A stretch of 64,000 nt of DNA from Crocinitomicaceae bacterium (GTDB lineage: Bacteria; Bacteroidota; Bacteroidia; Flavobacteriales_D; Parvicellaceae): contig PBNK01000036.1 in the NCBI GenBank assembly GCA_002723085.1, positions 38,613-102,612 of the forward strand, in the 5' to 3' direction. Below, in pieces: positions 37,747-47,638 of the stretch. Position numbers and translations under genes: made by a program. The number at the start of each line of letters is the position of its first letter. Within the stretch, counting starts at the first letter, position 1. Under the pieces are notes generated by a model that ran no database searches, was not told the DNA's origin, and saw nothing but the letters and a program-made list of their open reading frames with translations.

Positions 37747-38188
37747 TTGCTATTGAAAAATCTTTATAAAGGGGGATGCAAGTTTGTTCATTACAACACA
37801 TGTAACTTATGTTTCCCACAATTTTAAATCTAGAATCATTGCTAATCTTTATTTTTTGCTTGAAAGACGCTTCATTTTCGTAGTAGCTCACTTCCACGCC
37901 AAAATCTTTATCAAAATGTGTAATGGGTGGGGCTTGAGTTACGGAATCTTTTAAAGAATAATTATTTGATTTGTTAAATTCAAATATAGTAGGCAATGGT
38001 CCATCATTTGGACTTGGCAAATACACAGCATAAAGGTGCCATTCTTTTTCGATTTTTGCCTCAAATAAAATGGAGGAATCTGAAAGCTTAATGTTCCAAT
38101 TCACCGGATTATTTTGAGAGAAAAAACTAAAACAAAATAAATTTAGAAATAAGGCGAATAAAGTTTTATATCTATTTTTTTGCTGCAT
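37733..38188 (-). CDS. stand-alone DsbD N-terminal (alpha) domain-like secreted protein
   Basis: This 151-residue protein has a signal peptide ([17 protein letters not shown]) and one domain resembling the periplasmic alpha domain of DsbD. It includes the cysteine motif [17 protein letters not shown] near the C-terminus, comparable to TCDDKHCLVP in the DsbD upstream. The DsbD alpha domain passes electrons from the membrane domain to periplasmic partners, so this may be an extra electron acceptor. It lies 91 bases downstream of dsbD on the same strand. Most of the match is structural; the exact partner is unknown. Confidence 0.82.
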   Translation of the reverse strand: MQQKNRYKTLFALFLNLFCFSFFSQNNPVNWNIKLSDSSILFEAKIEKEWHLYAVYLPSPNDGPLPTIFEFNKSNNYSLKDSVTQAPPITHFDKDFGVEVSYYENEASFKQKIKISNDSRFKIVGNISYMCCNEQTCIPLYKDFSIAINQD

Positions 38189-38279
38189 TCGACAACAATT
38201 GAATTTATATGATATTAAGAAAAATTGTCATTTTTCATGATTTCATGTAAAGCTACTATTAAAGTAATTGTTGAATTTT

Positions 38280-40316
38280 TTAAAGGCTTAATTCTTCTAA
38301 CCCTTCTTCAAGCCAAGCTTTAAATTTGTTTGGATCTCCATGATTTCGATAATCTGCAGAACCATTTTTTAAATCTTTACCATCAGGAGTTTGCATTATA
38401 TAAAAAGGCTGAGAACTGGTTTTGTATTCGCTCATTTGTTTATAAGTCCATTTATTTCCTACATTTAAAATATCCATTTCACGGCCATTTAAGGTTACCG
38501 TTTTTTGTTCTTCTTTTGGTAATTCTGTTCGCTCATCAACATAAAGCGAAACAATAACAACATCATTTCTTAAATGTTCAATTATTCCAGGTTCACCCCA
38601 AACAGTTTGCTCCATTTTACGACAATTTACACACCCCCAACCTGTAAAATCAACAAACAAGGGTTTGTTTACTTTTTGGGCATAAGCTTTAGCTTTATCG
38701 TAATCTTTAAATGCCATAATCCCCTGAGGTCCTTTATGCATGCCGTCAGTATGGTTCGTCTCAATAGAACTGTTATTCCCTTGGATGATTCCACCAGGTG
38801 ATTCTGCATAAAAATCTGGGGGCAAAAACGCATTTACCACTTTAAGAGGAGCCCCCCAAAGGCCAGGTATTAGGTATATAGTAAAAGCCAAAACAAATGT
38901 GGCCATCATTGAACGACCAACTGATAATTTTTCAACAGGGCTATCATGAGGAAGTCTTATTTTCCCAAATAAGTATAATGCTAATGCCCCAAATACTGCA
39001 ATCCATATAGAAATAAAAATTTCTCTTTCAAGTAAGTGCCATTGCATGGTAGTATCGGCAGTAGATAAAAACTTAAATGCTAATGCTATCTCAACAAAAC
39101 CAAGAAAAACTTTAACAACATTGAGCCAACCGCCAGATGAGGGCATTGAGTTTAACCATGTTGGAAAAATTGCAAAAAGCATAAAAGGAAGGGCAAGAGC
39201 AAGCCCAAATCCAAACATTCCAATCATTAAAGCAGTTGACCCACCATATGCAGAAAGGCCACCAAGTAAACTACCTAATATTGGACCTGTGCATGAAAAA
39301 GATGCAAGCGATAAAACAAGTGCCATAAAGAAAATACCAACAATTCCACCTTTATCTGCTTTAGCATCAGCAGAGTTTACCCATTTGGACGGCAATTGTA
39401 TCTCAAATGCACCAAGAAATGATAACCCAAATACGAAAAGGATTAGGAAAAAGAAAATATTTAAATATACATTAGTAGAAAGTTGATTTAGCAATTCACC
39501 AGCCCCAGTAATAACAACAATTCCTCCTAACATTACATGTATTAAAACGATAGAACCACCATATAATAAGGCATTTTTTATGCCATTAGCTCTGGATTGA
39601 TTGCTTTTGGTGAAAAAACTAACGGTCATAGGAATCATTGGGAAAACACATGGCATTATAAGGGCAATAAATCCACTTCCAAAAGCAGAAAGAAAGATAA
39701 ACCACATTGATCTATTTTCTTCTTTGGAGCCATTGCTTTCAATGTTTTTTTCTTCTTCTTTATTAGTTTTGTTTTCAGAGTTTGGTTTTTCTTTTTCAGA
39801 AATATTTTCTTGGTTTATGTTTTTTTCAGCGTCACAACCATTTATTTTTTTCTCAAAGGGCGCTTCGTAAGGAACTAAACAATGTTTGTCATCACAAGTT
39901 TGAAATGAAAAAGAACCCTTTATCATGAAATCACTATCGCTATTTATATAAACAACTCTTTTCATTTCAAGTTGCCCATCGTGAAGATATAATGGTTCTT
40001 TAGCTAATGTGTCGTATTTGTAATGAGGTTTAGGTTCTATTATGCTATCCTCGATAGTGTATAAATCTGATTCTTCGACACTAATTAATGTTGGTATTGA
40101 AAAACAGTCTAATGGAAGGTTAGCGCCATTAATGTGCCAATTTTCTTTGACATCTATTTTAGCAATAATAGTTACTTTACAATTTTCTTGTTCAATAAAA
40201 ATTTCATGATGGACCATATCTTCTGGGAATTCAATGCCTGAAACGTCTTCAGTGTTTTGAGCATTGAAAGAGAAAACCAAAAGAATAAAGGAAAATAGAG
40301 AGGCTAAATAACGCAT
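38280..40316 (-). CDS. dsbD: thiol:disulfide interchange protein DsbD
   Basis: DsbD (678 residues) carries reducing power from cytoplasmic thioredoxin across the inner membrane to periplasmic thiol proteins, including cytochrome c and copper-centre assembly factors. All three parts with their cysteine pairs are visible. The alpha domain (about 20-170) has TCDDKHC. Eight membrane segments (about 205-500) include MPCVFPMIP and SFSCTGPILG. The gamma thioredoxin-like domain (about 540-678) has FTGWGCVNCRKMEQ. A charged Lys/Glu/Asn linker separates alpha and membrane domains. A TTG-N19-TAAATTTA promoter lies just upstream. Confidence 0.95.
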   Translation of the reverse strand: MRYLASLFSFILLVFSFNAQNTEDVSGIEFPEDMVHHEIFIEQENCKVTIIAKIDVKENWHINGANLPLDCFSIPTLISVEESDLYTIEDSIIEPKPHYKYDTLAKEPLYLHDGQLEMKRVVYINSDSDFMIKGSFSFQTCDDKHCLVPYEAPFEKKINGCDAEKNINQENISEKEKPNSENKTNKEEEKNIESNGSKEENRSMWFIFLSAFGSGFIALIMPCVFPMIPMTVSFFTKSNQSRANGIKNALLYGGSIVLIHVMLGGIVVITGAGELLNQLSTNVYLNIFFFLILFVFGLSFLGAFEIQLPSKWVNSADAKADKGGIVGIFFMALVLSLASFSCTGPILGSLLGGLSAYGGSTALMIGMFGFGLALALPFMLFAIFPTWLNSMPSSGGWLNVVKVFLGFVEIALAFKFLSTADTTMQWHLLEREIFISIWIAVFGALALYLFGKIRLPHDSPVEKLSVGRSMMATFVLAFTIYLIPGLWGAPLKVVNAFLPPDFYAESPGGIIQGNNSSIETNHTDGMHKGPQGIMAFKDYDKAKAYAQKVNKPLFVDFTGWGCVNCRKMEQTVWGEPGIIEHLRNDVVIVSLYVDERTELPKEEQKTVTLNGREMDILNVGNKWTYKQMSEYKTSSQPFYIMQTPDGKDLKNGSADYRNHGDPNKFKAWLEEGLEELSL

Positions 40317-40337
40317 ATTTTTTAATTATAATTAACG

Positions 40338-40367
40338 TAAATTTAATCGTAAATTATTGGCATACAA
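40338..40367 (-). promoter_or_regulatory. promoter for dsbD (TTG-N19-TAAATTTA)
   Basis: Read on the minus strand, TTG (40367-40365) is followed at exactly 19 bases by TAAATTTA (40345-40338), 21 bases before the dsbD ATG. The TonB-like gene has the same elements and spacing, which supports both calls. Confidence 0.5.
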
Positions 40368-40408
40368 TACCTATTTACTTTTTTAAGCAATAAATAAGAG
40401 GAAAATTT

Positions 40409-40699
40409 TTATAAAATAACATCAACTATTCGGTTGATAGGGATGAGAACACCTTTTTTTAATACAATATTTCTATCTCCAACGGCCCATATAGTGGTTC
40501 TCACTTCTTTAAGACCTTCTTCATCTTTAAACTGTATTCTCATTTTGGTTCTATGTACATTGCCTAACATCATTGATCTACGAAGTTTTCTAACTAAAAT
40601 TTTTAAATCTTCTTGTGTTTTTTCTACAGGAATTGAAGGAAAAAATAAAGAAGGGATGCTTTCTTTTTCAATGAGTTGAGGTTTTGTAGATATAGTCAT
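40409..40699 (-). CDS. small conserved protein of unknown function
   Basis: About 96 residues from the ATG at 40699; a TTG four codons earlier is possible. The second half looks like a compact beta-rich domain: MLGNVHRTKMRIQFKDEEGLKEVRTTIWAVGDRNIVLKKG read in pieces, then IPINRIVDVIL. I recall similar short cytosolic proteins throughout Bacteroidota but no assigned function. No signal peptide or membrane segment. It lies between tilS and dsbD on the same strand, 60 bases after tilS, with no context clue strong enough to name a role. Confidence 0.75.
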   Translation of the reverse strand: MTISTKPQLIEKESIPSLFFPSIPVEKTQEDLKILVRKLRRSMMLGNVHRTKMRIQFKDEEGLKEVRTTIWAVGDRNIVLKKGVLIPINRIVDVIL

Positions 40700-40759
40700 A
40701 TTTATAGGCAATTTATAAAGTCAGAAATATTAAGTTACAAAAAAAAATGTAAAATTTTG

Positions 40760-42058
40760 TTAATTATTGTTGATTTTTATTCTGCAATAATTATTTGTTT
40801 TAGGGGAAACTTTAAAATTATCGTTAATTATATACCCAATTAACCAAATTATTTCGCCTTTAGATTTTAAAACCCATATGTTTTTCTTTTTTTGAACAGA
40901 AACTTTTTTATCGATTAAAATATCGCTAATTTTTTTTGACCCTTTCATCCCTAAAGGTTGCATTACATCTCCATTTTTCCATCGGCATAAATGAAGCGGA
41001 AAGTTTAATTTGTCAAAATCTAACCATGCTATGTTTTTTTTTGAATATAATGAAGTTGGTTCATCTGTTTTTTTAGCAATTAATTCGAAAGGTTTTTTTA
41101 TAAGTTCGTCTAAATACACTTCTTTATCTTCTTCATCTATACTATGGGTGATAGGAAATAAGAGCCAATTTCCACGGTTATTTGATAATTCATAGTTTTT
41201 AGAATAAATAACTTTTCCAGATTGATGTTCATTATTGGTCCATTTTAATATTTGTGAATAGTTGAATCCAAATTCTTTAAAAAAATGAAACCAAATATGA
41301 TTGGAGATTTCGTTGCTGTTTTTAATTACATACCCATCTCCTTCTTTTTGAATTAAATCAGCCAGTTTTTTTTTGATAAGATTATTTAAAAGCTGTTTGT
41401 CCCTATTTATGTTTAAAATGGTGTCATTAATCTTATTATAAGCACCTTCAAATTTTTCATCAATTAAGGTTAAAATCTCATTTCTTATAAAATTACGTTT
41501 ATAGTCTGATAGCGTATTGGTTGAATCTTCACCATAAGAAAGCTTATTTGCTTTGCTATAATTAATAATTTCTTTTTTATTTACAGATAATAATGGCCTA
41601 ATAATATTATTTCTCTTGTTGGGAATACCCGTTATGCCACTTATACCAGAACCTCTTAATGCATTTATGAAAAATGTTTCAACATTATCATTTAAATGAT
41701 GTGCAGTTACAATAAAGTCGAGTCCTTCTTTTTTTAAAATTTCATCAAAAAATGAATACCTGATTTTTCTGGCTTCAGTTTGAATATTTTTTGTTTTATC
41801 AATACTTGATGTGAAAATATAAAATGGGATATTCCATTGTAAACAATAATTTTTTAAAATTTTTTCATCTCTATCGCTTTCATTTCCTCTTAATTTGTAA
41901 TTCACATGGGCTACAAAAACGTTTTTATTGCATTTTCTAGCCAGGTCTAAACAAACCATAGAGTCTATTCCACCAGAAACACCAACCAATAATTTGGCTT
42001 CAAAAGAGATGTTGTTCTCTTTAAAAAAATCTAGAAATTTATTTTTAATAGTATTCAT
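40760..42058 (-). CDS. tilS: tRNA(Ile)-lysidine synthase
   Basis: TilS modifies C34 of the CAU-anticodon isoleucine tRNA to lysidine, so that it reads AUA. The PP-loop GVSGGIDSM (SGGIDS at 28-33) and the following VAHVNYKLRGNESDRDE and TAHHLNDNVETFFINALRGSG are diagnostic. The C-terminal domain (about 350-432, WKNGDVMQPLGMKGSKKISDILIDKKV) is complete. Its length of 432 residues is normal. It follows pabB after 2 bases, an arrangement I recall in flavobacteria. Confidence 0.96.
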   Translation of the reverse strand: MNTIKNKFLDFFKENNISFEAKLLVGVSGGIDSMVCLDLARKCNKNVFVAHVNYKLRGNESDRDEKILKNYCLQWNIPFYIFTSSIDKTKNIQTEARKIRYSFFDEILKKEGLDFIVTAHHLNDNVETFFINALRGSGISGITGIPNKRNNIIRPLLSVNKKEIINYSKANKLSYGEDSTNTLSDYKRNFIRNEILTLIDEKFEGAYNKINDTILNINRDKQLLNNLIKKKLADLIQKEGDGYVIKNSNEISNHIWFHFFKEFGFNYSQILKWTNNEHQSGKVIYSKNYELSNNRGNWLLFPITHSIDEEDKEVYLDELIKKPFELIAKKTDEPTSLYSKKNIAWLDFDKLNFPLHLCRWKNGDVMQPLGMKGSKKISDILIDKKVSVQKKKNIWVLKSKGEIIWLIGYIINDNFKVSPKTNNYCRIKINNN

Positions 42059-42060
42059 TT

Positions 42061-43167
42061 TTATTTGCAGGCATTAAACAGTGCTTCAGCTTTAAGAAGG
42101 GTTTCTTCATATTCTTTTTCAGGTATGCTATTGCTTGTTATAGCTCCGCCTACATGAAAAGAAAGAATTTTATTCCTTTTATTGTATAGTAAAGTTCGGA
42201 TAATTACATTGAAATCAAAATCTCCATTGGGGTGAATGATTCCAACACTTCCTGAGTAAAGTCCTCGTTTAGTGTTTTCTAGTTTTTCCATTATTTTTAA
42301 AACTTGAACTTTTGGTGCACCAGTCATTGAACCCATTGGAAATGTAGCTTTTAAAATGGAAGAAAATTTTGTTGAATTTTTTATCGTACAACTAATAGTA
42401 GAAATCATTTGATGAATGTTTTTAAATGTATACACCTTACATAATTCTTCTACCTTCACACTTTCTGGGTTAGAAATTTTACTAAAATCATTTCTAACTA
42501 AATCTACTATCATGACATTTTCGGCTTTTTCTTTTGGGTTGTTTTCTAAATCTGATATCAAATTTTTATCCTCTAATTTATTAGAGCTTCTTTTTTGAGT
42601 GCCTTTTATGGGTTTTGAAATTAATTTATCTCCTCTTTTTTGAATAAAAAGTTCTGGACTTGCACATAAAATTTGATGATTTTCTAAATCTGCATAAAAA
42701 CTGTATGGTGGGTTAGTGTAAGAAATTAATTTTTTATAAACATTTTCACTATTAAAATTCACACATTCTGTCCACCATTCATAACAATAATTGGTTTCGT
42801 AAAAATTTCCAAGTTGAATGTGGTTTTTAATTTGCTCAACTTTTTTAATATATGTTTGTTTAGACTCCCTTGCTTGAAATTTTAAAGAGTCGCTTTTGTC
42901 TTTAATTTTGTCTTTAATCTCATAATTGGTTTTAACAACACCAGGTACAAAACAATATAAAAGTGGAAAGTCAATGTTATCTATATTTGAAGATTCTAAA
43001 TTCTCAATATGATTTTTTAATTCATAAGATATAAAGCACACAATATGTTCCCCTTGGTGTTTTTTTATAAAAGAGTCAAGCTTTTCAAAAACATTAGCAT
43101 CATCATTAGAACAAGATATTTCATCTAAAGGTGATGAATAACAAGTTTTATTTAGAATTACTTGCAA
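42061..43167 (-). CDS. pabB: aminodeoxychorismate synthase component I (PabB-like)
   Basis: This chorismate-utilising enzyme of 368 residues lacks part of the N-terminal domain of the long E. coli form, as do many Bacteroidota members. The C-terminal catalytic region has SPELFIQKRGDKLISKPIKGTQKR, where the lysine in PIKGT is the hallmark of PabB rather than TrpE. ENVMIVDLVRNDFSKI and FPMGSMTGAPKVQVLKIM are also present. It makes 4-amino-4-deoxychorismate for p-aminobenzoate and folate, given a glutaminase partner not seen here. The start is a TTG at 43167, 3 bases after the hemH stop. Confidence 0.9.
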   Translation of the reverse strand: MQVILNKTCYSSPLDEISCSNDDANVFEKLDSFIKKHQGEHIVCFISYELKNHIENLESSNIDNIDFPLLYCFVPGVVKTNYEIKDKIKDKSDSLKFQARESKQTYIKKVEQIKNHIQLGNFYETNYCYEWWTECVNFNSENVYKKLISYTNPPYSFYADLENHQILCASPELFIQKRGDKLISKPIKGTQKRSSNKLEDKNLISDLENNPKEKAENVMIVDLVRNDFSKISNPESVKVEELCKVYTFKNIHQMISTISCTIKNSTKFSSILKATFPMGSMTGAPKVQVLKIMEKLENTKRGLYSGSVGIIHPNGDFDFNVIIRTLLYNKRNKILSFHVGGAITSNSIPEKEYEETLLKAEALFNACK

Positions 43168-43169
43168 AC

Positions 43170-44195
43170 TTATTTTGTGTAATCTTTAATAATTTTTGTT
43201 AGGTTTTCAGCCCAATCGTCAAAATCATTTAATGAAGGCACCAATTGAACTTCTTCACCACCGTGTTCTTTAAATAGTTCGCTATACTCTTCACCAATTT
43301 CAACAGTAGTTTCTAAACAATCAGCAACAAAAGCAGGTGAAAAAACTAAAATTCTTTTTTTTCCTTTTTTAGCTAGTTCTTCAACAACATGGTCTGTATA
43401 AGGCATTAACCAAGGGTCTCTTCCTAACCTAGATTGAAATGACGTAGAATGAGAAGAGTCATTTATGTTAAGAGCCTCAACTAGAAGTCTTGTAGTTGCA
43501 TAACAAGTGGCTTTGTAACAATTTGTATTGTCGTCATTTATTTCATTTTCACAAGAATGGTCCGCACAAGGCTTCCCATCCAAATAGACTTTATCTACAT
43601 GTCTTTCAGGAATTCCATGGTAAGAAAATAAAACATGATCGTAATCTTTTATGTTAAACTGTTTGGCTCTGTTTACGACAGAATCAATGAATTCAGGCCT
43701 ATTGTAAAATTGACCAATAATATTTACTTCAGGTATTGTCCACCATTTGTTAATTATTTTAAATGCTTTTTCTATGGTAGAACCAGAAGAAGCAGAAGCA
43801 TATTGAGGATAAAGAGGTAAAATGTATATTTCATCATAGTTTTTTAATCTCATTTCAGAAAGTACATTATCCATACTAGGTGATCCATATCTCATAGCTA
43901 ATTCTACATCGTATTCATTATTGGAAAGGACATCTAATTTTTTTCTTAAACTTTTTCCATAGGTTAAAAGAGGAGATTTTCCATTGCCTATTTTAAATAG
44001 CTTTTTGTATTCTTTTGCCGATTTTGGAGCTCTAAAAGGAACAATAATTAAGTTAACTAACAATAGTTGAGCAATTCTTCCAATGTCAATGACCCTAGGG
44101 TCATTTAAAAACTCTCTTAAATATACTCTTACATCTTTTACAGAAGGACTATTTGGAGTTCCAAGGTTAAGAATTAATACGCCTTTTTTTCTCAT
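43170..44195 (-). CDS. hemH: ferrochelatase
   Basis: HemH (341 residues) inserts Fe2+ into protoporphyrin IX in the last step of heme B synthesis. The opening GVLILNLGTPNSPSVKDVRVYLREFLNDPRVID is typical. The active-site histidine lies in VLFSYHGIPERHVDK, and RLGRDPWLMPYTD and FSPAFVADCLETTVEIG complete the set. Its product feeds CtaB, encoded at 28345. It sits between lpd and pabB with 2-base gaps on both sides. Confidence 0.97.
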   Translation of the reverse strand: MRKKGVLILNLGTPNSPSVKDVRVYLREFLNDPRVIDIGRIAQLLLVNLIIVPFRAPKSAKEYKKLFKIGNGKSPLLTYGKSLRKKLDVLSNNEYDVELAMRYGSPSMDNVLSEMRLKNYDEIYILPLYPQYASASSGSTIEKAFKIINKWWTIPEVNIIGQFYNRPEFIDSVVNRAKQFNIKDYDHVLFSYHGIPERHVDKVYLDGKPCADHSCENEINDDNTNCYKATCYATTRLLVEALNINDSSHSTSFQSRLGRDPWLMPYTDHVVEELAKKGKKRILVFSPAFVADCLETTVEIGEEYSELFKEHGGEEVQLVPSLNDFDDWAENLTKIIKDYTK

Positions 44196-44197
44196 GA

Positions 44198-45595
44198 TTA
44201 AATATGTAGAGGCCTTTCTTCAGCAGCTGACAATGCGGCTTCTTTAACAGCTTCACTATATGTTGGATGAGGATGACATATCCTTGCTATGTCTTCTGCA
44301 CTTGCTCTGTATTCCATAGCCACTACGGCTTCCATTATTAAATCGGCTGCTCTTGGAGCAATCATATGAACGCCTAAAACTTCATCTGTTTTTTTATCGG
44401 AAATTATTTTAATGACTCCTTGAATATCCATAGAAGCTCTAGCTCTCCCTAAAGCCCTTATGGGAAATTGCCCTACTTTATAGTCAGCATTTTGCTCTTT
44501 TAATTCTTCTTCGGTTTTTCCCACCGCAGCAACTTCAGGCCAGGTATATACTACACCAGGAATTAAATCATGATTAATATGAGGTTTTTGACCAGCAATA
44601 AATTCGGCTACAAAAACACCTTCTTCTTCTGCTTTGTGAGCCAACATAGCTCCTTTAACAACGTCTCCAATGGCAAAAATATTTGGGTTTTCTGTTTGGA
44701 GATGGTTGTTAATTTCAATTCTTCCAGCTTTGTCAGTTTTAATCCCTACCTTTTCTAAACCTAGCTTTTCTGTATATGCTTTTCTACCAACAGAAACTAA
44801 ACAATAATCACCTTCTAAATTAATTATATCTCCTTTTTTGTCTTTCACTTCAAGAATTACACCGTTTTTAGTTGATTTTACATTTTGAACAGCGTGTTTA
44901 AATAAGAACTTAAAGCCTTCTTTTTTTAATATTTTCATCAGTTCTTTCCCAAGAGTTTTATCCATAGTTGGAATAAGAGAATCTTGAAATTCAACCACTG
45001 TAACTTTTGACCCTAATCTTGCATAAACTGAACCAAGTTCTAATCCAATTACTCCACCACCAATAACAATCATGTGTTGTGGGATTTCTTTTAAACTAAG
45101 GGCTTCTGTAGAAGTTATTATCCTTTTTTTATCAGGCTCCATTCCAGGAAAATAATTTGGCTTAGAACCGGTAGCAATAATGGCTTTGCTAGTTTTTATT
45201 TCTGTCTTTTTTTCTCCTGATATTAAAATCGTGTTGGCATCTTTAAAAGAACCAAAACCATGGAAAACATCAATTTTATTTTTATCCATTAAAAATTTAA
45301 CACCATCACATGTTTGTTTGATGACTTCATCTTTTCTTTCCATCATCTTAGCTAAATCCACTTTTGGTTCATTTATAACTATTCCATGCTTATCAAAATT
45401 ATGTTTTGCAGTATGAAAATGTTCACTAGAATCTAAAAGAGCTTTTGAAGGAATACACCCCACGTTTAAGCAAGTTCCTCCAAGAGTTGAATATTTTTCA
45501 ACTAATGCAGTTTTTAGCCCTAATTGAGCACATCTAATAGCGGCCACGTATCCTCCAGGCCCTGATCCAATAACGGTAACATCGTATTTATTCAT
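44198..45595 (-). CDS. lpdA: dihydrolipoyl dehydrogenase
   Basis: This 465-residue FAD enzyme reoxidises dihydrolipoyl groups of 2-oxoacid dehydrogenases and of the glycine cleavage H protein with NAD+. FAD binding: DVTVIGSGPGGYVAA. Redox-active disulfide: GGTCLNVGCIPSKALL (Cys42 and Cys47). NAD binding: VIGGGVIGLELGSVYARLG. The catalytic His is in CHPHPTYSEAVKEAAL. Length and motifs are complete. The gcvH gene at 13789 is a likely functional partner. It is flanked closely by hemH and the Lnb-like gene on the same strand. Confidence 0.97.
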   Translation of the reverse strand: MNKYDVTVIGSGPGGYVAAIRCAQLGLKTALVEKYSTLGGTCLNVGCIPSKALLDSSEHFHTAKHNFDKHGIVINEPKVDLAKMMERKDEVIKQTCDGVKFLMDKNKIDVFHGFGSFKDANTILISGEKKTEIKTSKAIIATGSKPNYFPGMEPDKKRIITSTEALSLKEIPQHMIVIGGGVIGLELGSVYARLGSKVTVVEFQDSLIPTMDKTLGKELMKILKKEGFKFLFKHAVQNVKSTKNGVILEVKDKKGDIINLEGDYCLVSVGRKAYTEKLGLEKVGIKTDKAGRIEINNHLQTENPNIFAIGDVVKGAMLAHKAEEEGVFVAEFIAGQKPHINHDLIPGVVYTWPEVAAVGKTEEELKEQNADYKVGQFPIRALGRARASMDIQGVIKIISDKKTDEVLGVHMIAPRAADLIMEAVVAMEYRASAEDIARICHPHPTYSEAVKEAALSAAEERPLHI

Positions 45596-45631
45596 GGTAA
45601 AATAATTGAAAGGCTAATTTAAACAATCTCT

Positions 45632-46852
45632 CTAAACTGAGTCATTTGTTTTATTAAGATTAAGTTGCTGTTTGTTTTTTTTATAGAAATAAAAATAAAT
45701 AATACAAGTCTGAAGAATTAAAGGCTTAATGGCGTAATGAAAATCCTGAGGGATAACAAACCAAAAAAGTATAGTGCTAAAGATTATAATTAAAGAGGTA
45801 ATTAAAAAAACACTTTTTAATTGAGATGCTTTTTTTGAAATCAATATATATATGGTTAACCAGTGAGTTGGTGTTGCCCATAATAAATTGAAATTATATT
45901 TAGTTGCTTGATGATCTGTTCCAAACCACATAAACATTAAAATAAAGCCTAACATGCCAAGAATAAATAAAGTTAAAGAAGACCAAATTTTAAATGCTAA
46001 TTCAAGTTTTAAAATTAATAATACAATAGTAATTAAAAACATGGTCCAAAAAATATAGGATATGTCAGGATTTGATTTAGAAATTAATTTAGAACTCTTA
46101 AATAAAGTTTTTGTTTTTTGAACTAAATTTTGATTTTCGTCTAAACTTTTGATAGTAGTTTCTTTAAGAATTTTCTCAACGTATGATGGTAAGAACATTA
46201 AATTATGATTGTCAGCTTTTTTATCAATGGGACTTCCTAAAACTAAATTTATACCCAAACCAAGCCATGGCTTTTTTTCAAGGTTTTTGTTAATTATTTG
46301 ACGAAAAGTCAATTGATTGGCATCAGAATTTTTAGCCCAAATGATTTCTGAACCAAAGATGGCATTTAAGTAGTCTCTAATTTTAGAAGAGCAATTGTCA
46401 TAAAAAAATTCATATCTATATTTTCTATTTTCAGGCTTATAGTTTATTGAAAGTAAATCAATTAACTTTTGTTTCTTCTCATTGGAAAGGTTAAGGATTT
46501 GTTCACTAACTTTTCTATTTGTAGTTTGATATTCGTATAAAAAGTTTGCAGTTCTTTGAATTCCCATAAAGTAGGACAACCTTCCTTTTGCAAAATCATA
46601 TCCAAACTTAAGTTGGTCGTTGGTAAATTCAAATAATCCCCAATTAACCACAATATCTTTGTTTTCATAGGGGTTGTTAATTCTTAGAGCACTGTGTCCA
46701 AAAAGGCTATAAATTTCATCACCTTCAGAACAGGTAATCACGCTAAATTTTGTTTTATCTAAATTTTGAAAAGAAAGATTAGCAAGTGAATAATTGCTAA
46801 AAAGCATGATCAAAAAAAAGGGTTTAATCCAAATTGAAAATTTCCAATGCAT
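45632..46852 (-). CDS. Lnb-type (DUF4105) membrane protein, probable lipoprotein N-acyltransferase
   Basis: From the ATG at 46852 the protein has 406 residues. It has a signal peptide (MHWKFSIWIKPFFLIMLFSNYSLA), a periplasmic domain (about 25-235) and five membrane segments in the C-terminal half. FSVITCSEGDEIYSLFGHSALRI and YRYEFFYDNCSSKIRDYLNA are the DUF4105/Lnb signatures, with conserved Cys and His residues that suggest a cysteine-dependent acyl transfer. Lnb proteins add the N-acyl chain to lipoproteins in Bacteroidota that lack Lnt. The start overlaps the tatD end by 29 bases; an upstream extension would only reread tatD. Confidence 0.82.
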   Translation of the reverse strand: MHWKFSIWIKPFFLIMLFSNYSLANLSFQNLDKTKFSVITCSEGDEIYSLFGHSALRINNPYENKDIVVNWGLFEFTNDQLKFGYDFAKGRLSYFMGIQRTANFLYEYQTTNRKVSEQILNLSNEKKQKLIDLLSINYKPENRKYRYEFFYDNCSSKIRDYLNAIFGSEIIWAKNSDANQLTFRQIINKNLEKKPWLGLGINLVLGSPIDKKADNHNLMFLPSYVEKILKETTIKSLDENQNLVQKTKTLFKSSKLISKSNPDISYIFWTMFLITIVLLILKLELAFKIWSSLTLFILGMLGFILMFMWFGTDHQATKYNFNLLWATPTHWLTIYILISKKASQLKSVFLITSLIIIFSTILFWFVIPQDFHYAIKPLILQTCIIYFYFYKKNKQQLNLNKTNDSV

Positions 46853-47594
46853 TTTTGGTGGTTTGCTCAGCAATATCATTGATTTTACAATTGTAAATTT
46901 CGGATAATTTTTCTGCAATATATACTAAATATGGACTTTTATTTCTTTTGCCTCTAAAAGGAGATGGGCTTAAATAAGGACTATCTGTTTCTAAAACGAG
47001 ATGATCAAGGGAAATGTTTTTTAACGTTTTATCTAATCCTCCATTCTTAAATGTAACAACTCCACCAATTCCTAGTTTGAAATTCCCATAATTGATGATT
47101 TTTTCAGCTTGTTTTTGGGTTCCTGTAAAGCAATGAAAGACACCACTAAGGTTATTATCATTCATTTTATCTAAAACATTAAATATTTCATTGTATGATT
47201 CTCTTGCGTGAATTACTATAGGAAGCTTTTTTTCTTTTGCCCAGTTAATTTGAGTAGCAAAAGCATCTTCTTGAATTTTTAATGTTGATTTATCCCAATA
47301 TAAATCAATTCCTATTTCTCCAATTGCTATAAAATCATTTTTATCTAATGTTTTTTTAATAGAAATTAAATCATTTTCGTAATTGGAATTTACAGAACAA
47401 GGATGAAGCCCCATCATTGGGAAACATGTTTTAGGATATAAATTTGAAAGCTTAAGAAGAGAGGGAATAGAATTTAGGTCAATATTGGGCAATAATAATT
47501 TATGGATAGAATTGGATAAACATTCCTTAATTACAACATCTCTATCCTCATTAAATTCTTCAACATATAAATGGGTATGGGTATCTATAAACAT
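46824..47594 (-). CDS. tatD: TatD family metal-dependent hydrolase/DNase
   Basis: A complete 256-residue TatD protein of the amidohydrolase fold. Metal-binding motifs are DTHTHLYVEEF at the N-terminus, AIGEIGIDLYWD, PIVIHARESYNE, GVFHCFTGT and LETDSPYLSPSPFRGKRN. Members are Mg2+-dependent 3'-5' nucleases acting on DNA or D-aminoacyl-tRNA, and the precise substrate is not readable. It is the first gene of the minus-strand run that continues through the Lnb-like gene and lpd towards dsbD. Confidence 0.94.
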   Translation of the reverse strand: MFIDTHTHLYVEEFNEDRDVVIKECLSNSIHKLLLPNIDLNSIPSLLKLSNLYPKTCFPMMGLHPCSVNSNYENDLISIKKTLDKNDFIAIGEIGIDLYWDKSTLKIQEDAFATQINWAKEKKLPIVIHARESYNEIFNVLDKMNDNNLSGVFHCFTGTQKQAEKIINYGNFKLGIGGVVTFKNGGLDKTLKNISLDHLVLETDSPYLSPSPFRGKRNKSPYLVYIAEKLSEIYNCKINDIAEQTTKNALEIFNLD

Positions 47595-47638
47595 GATTAA
47601 GGCAATTTATCCAAAATAATCTATAATTTTAGTTTTAT

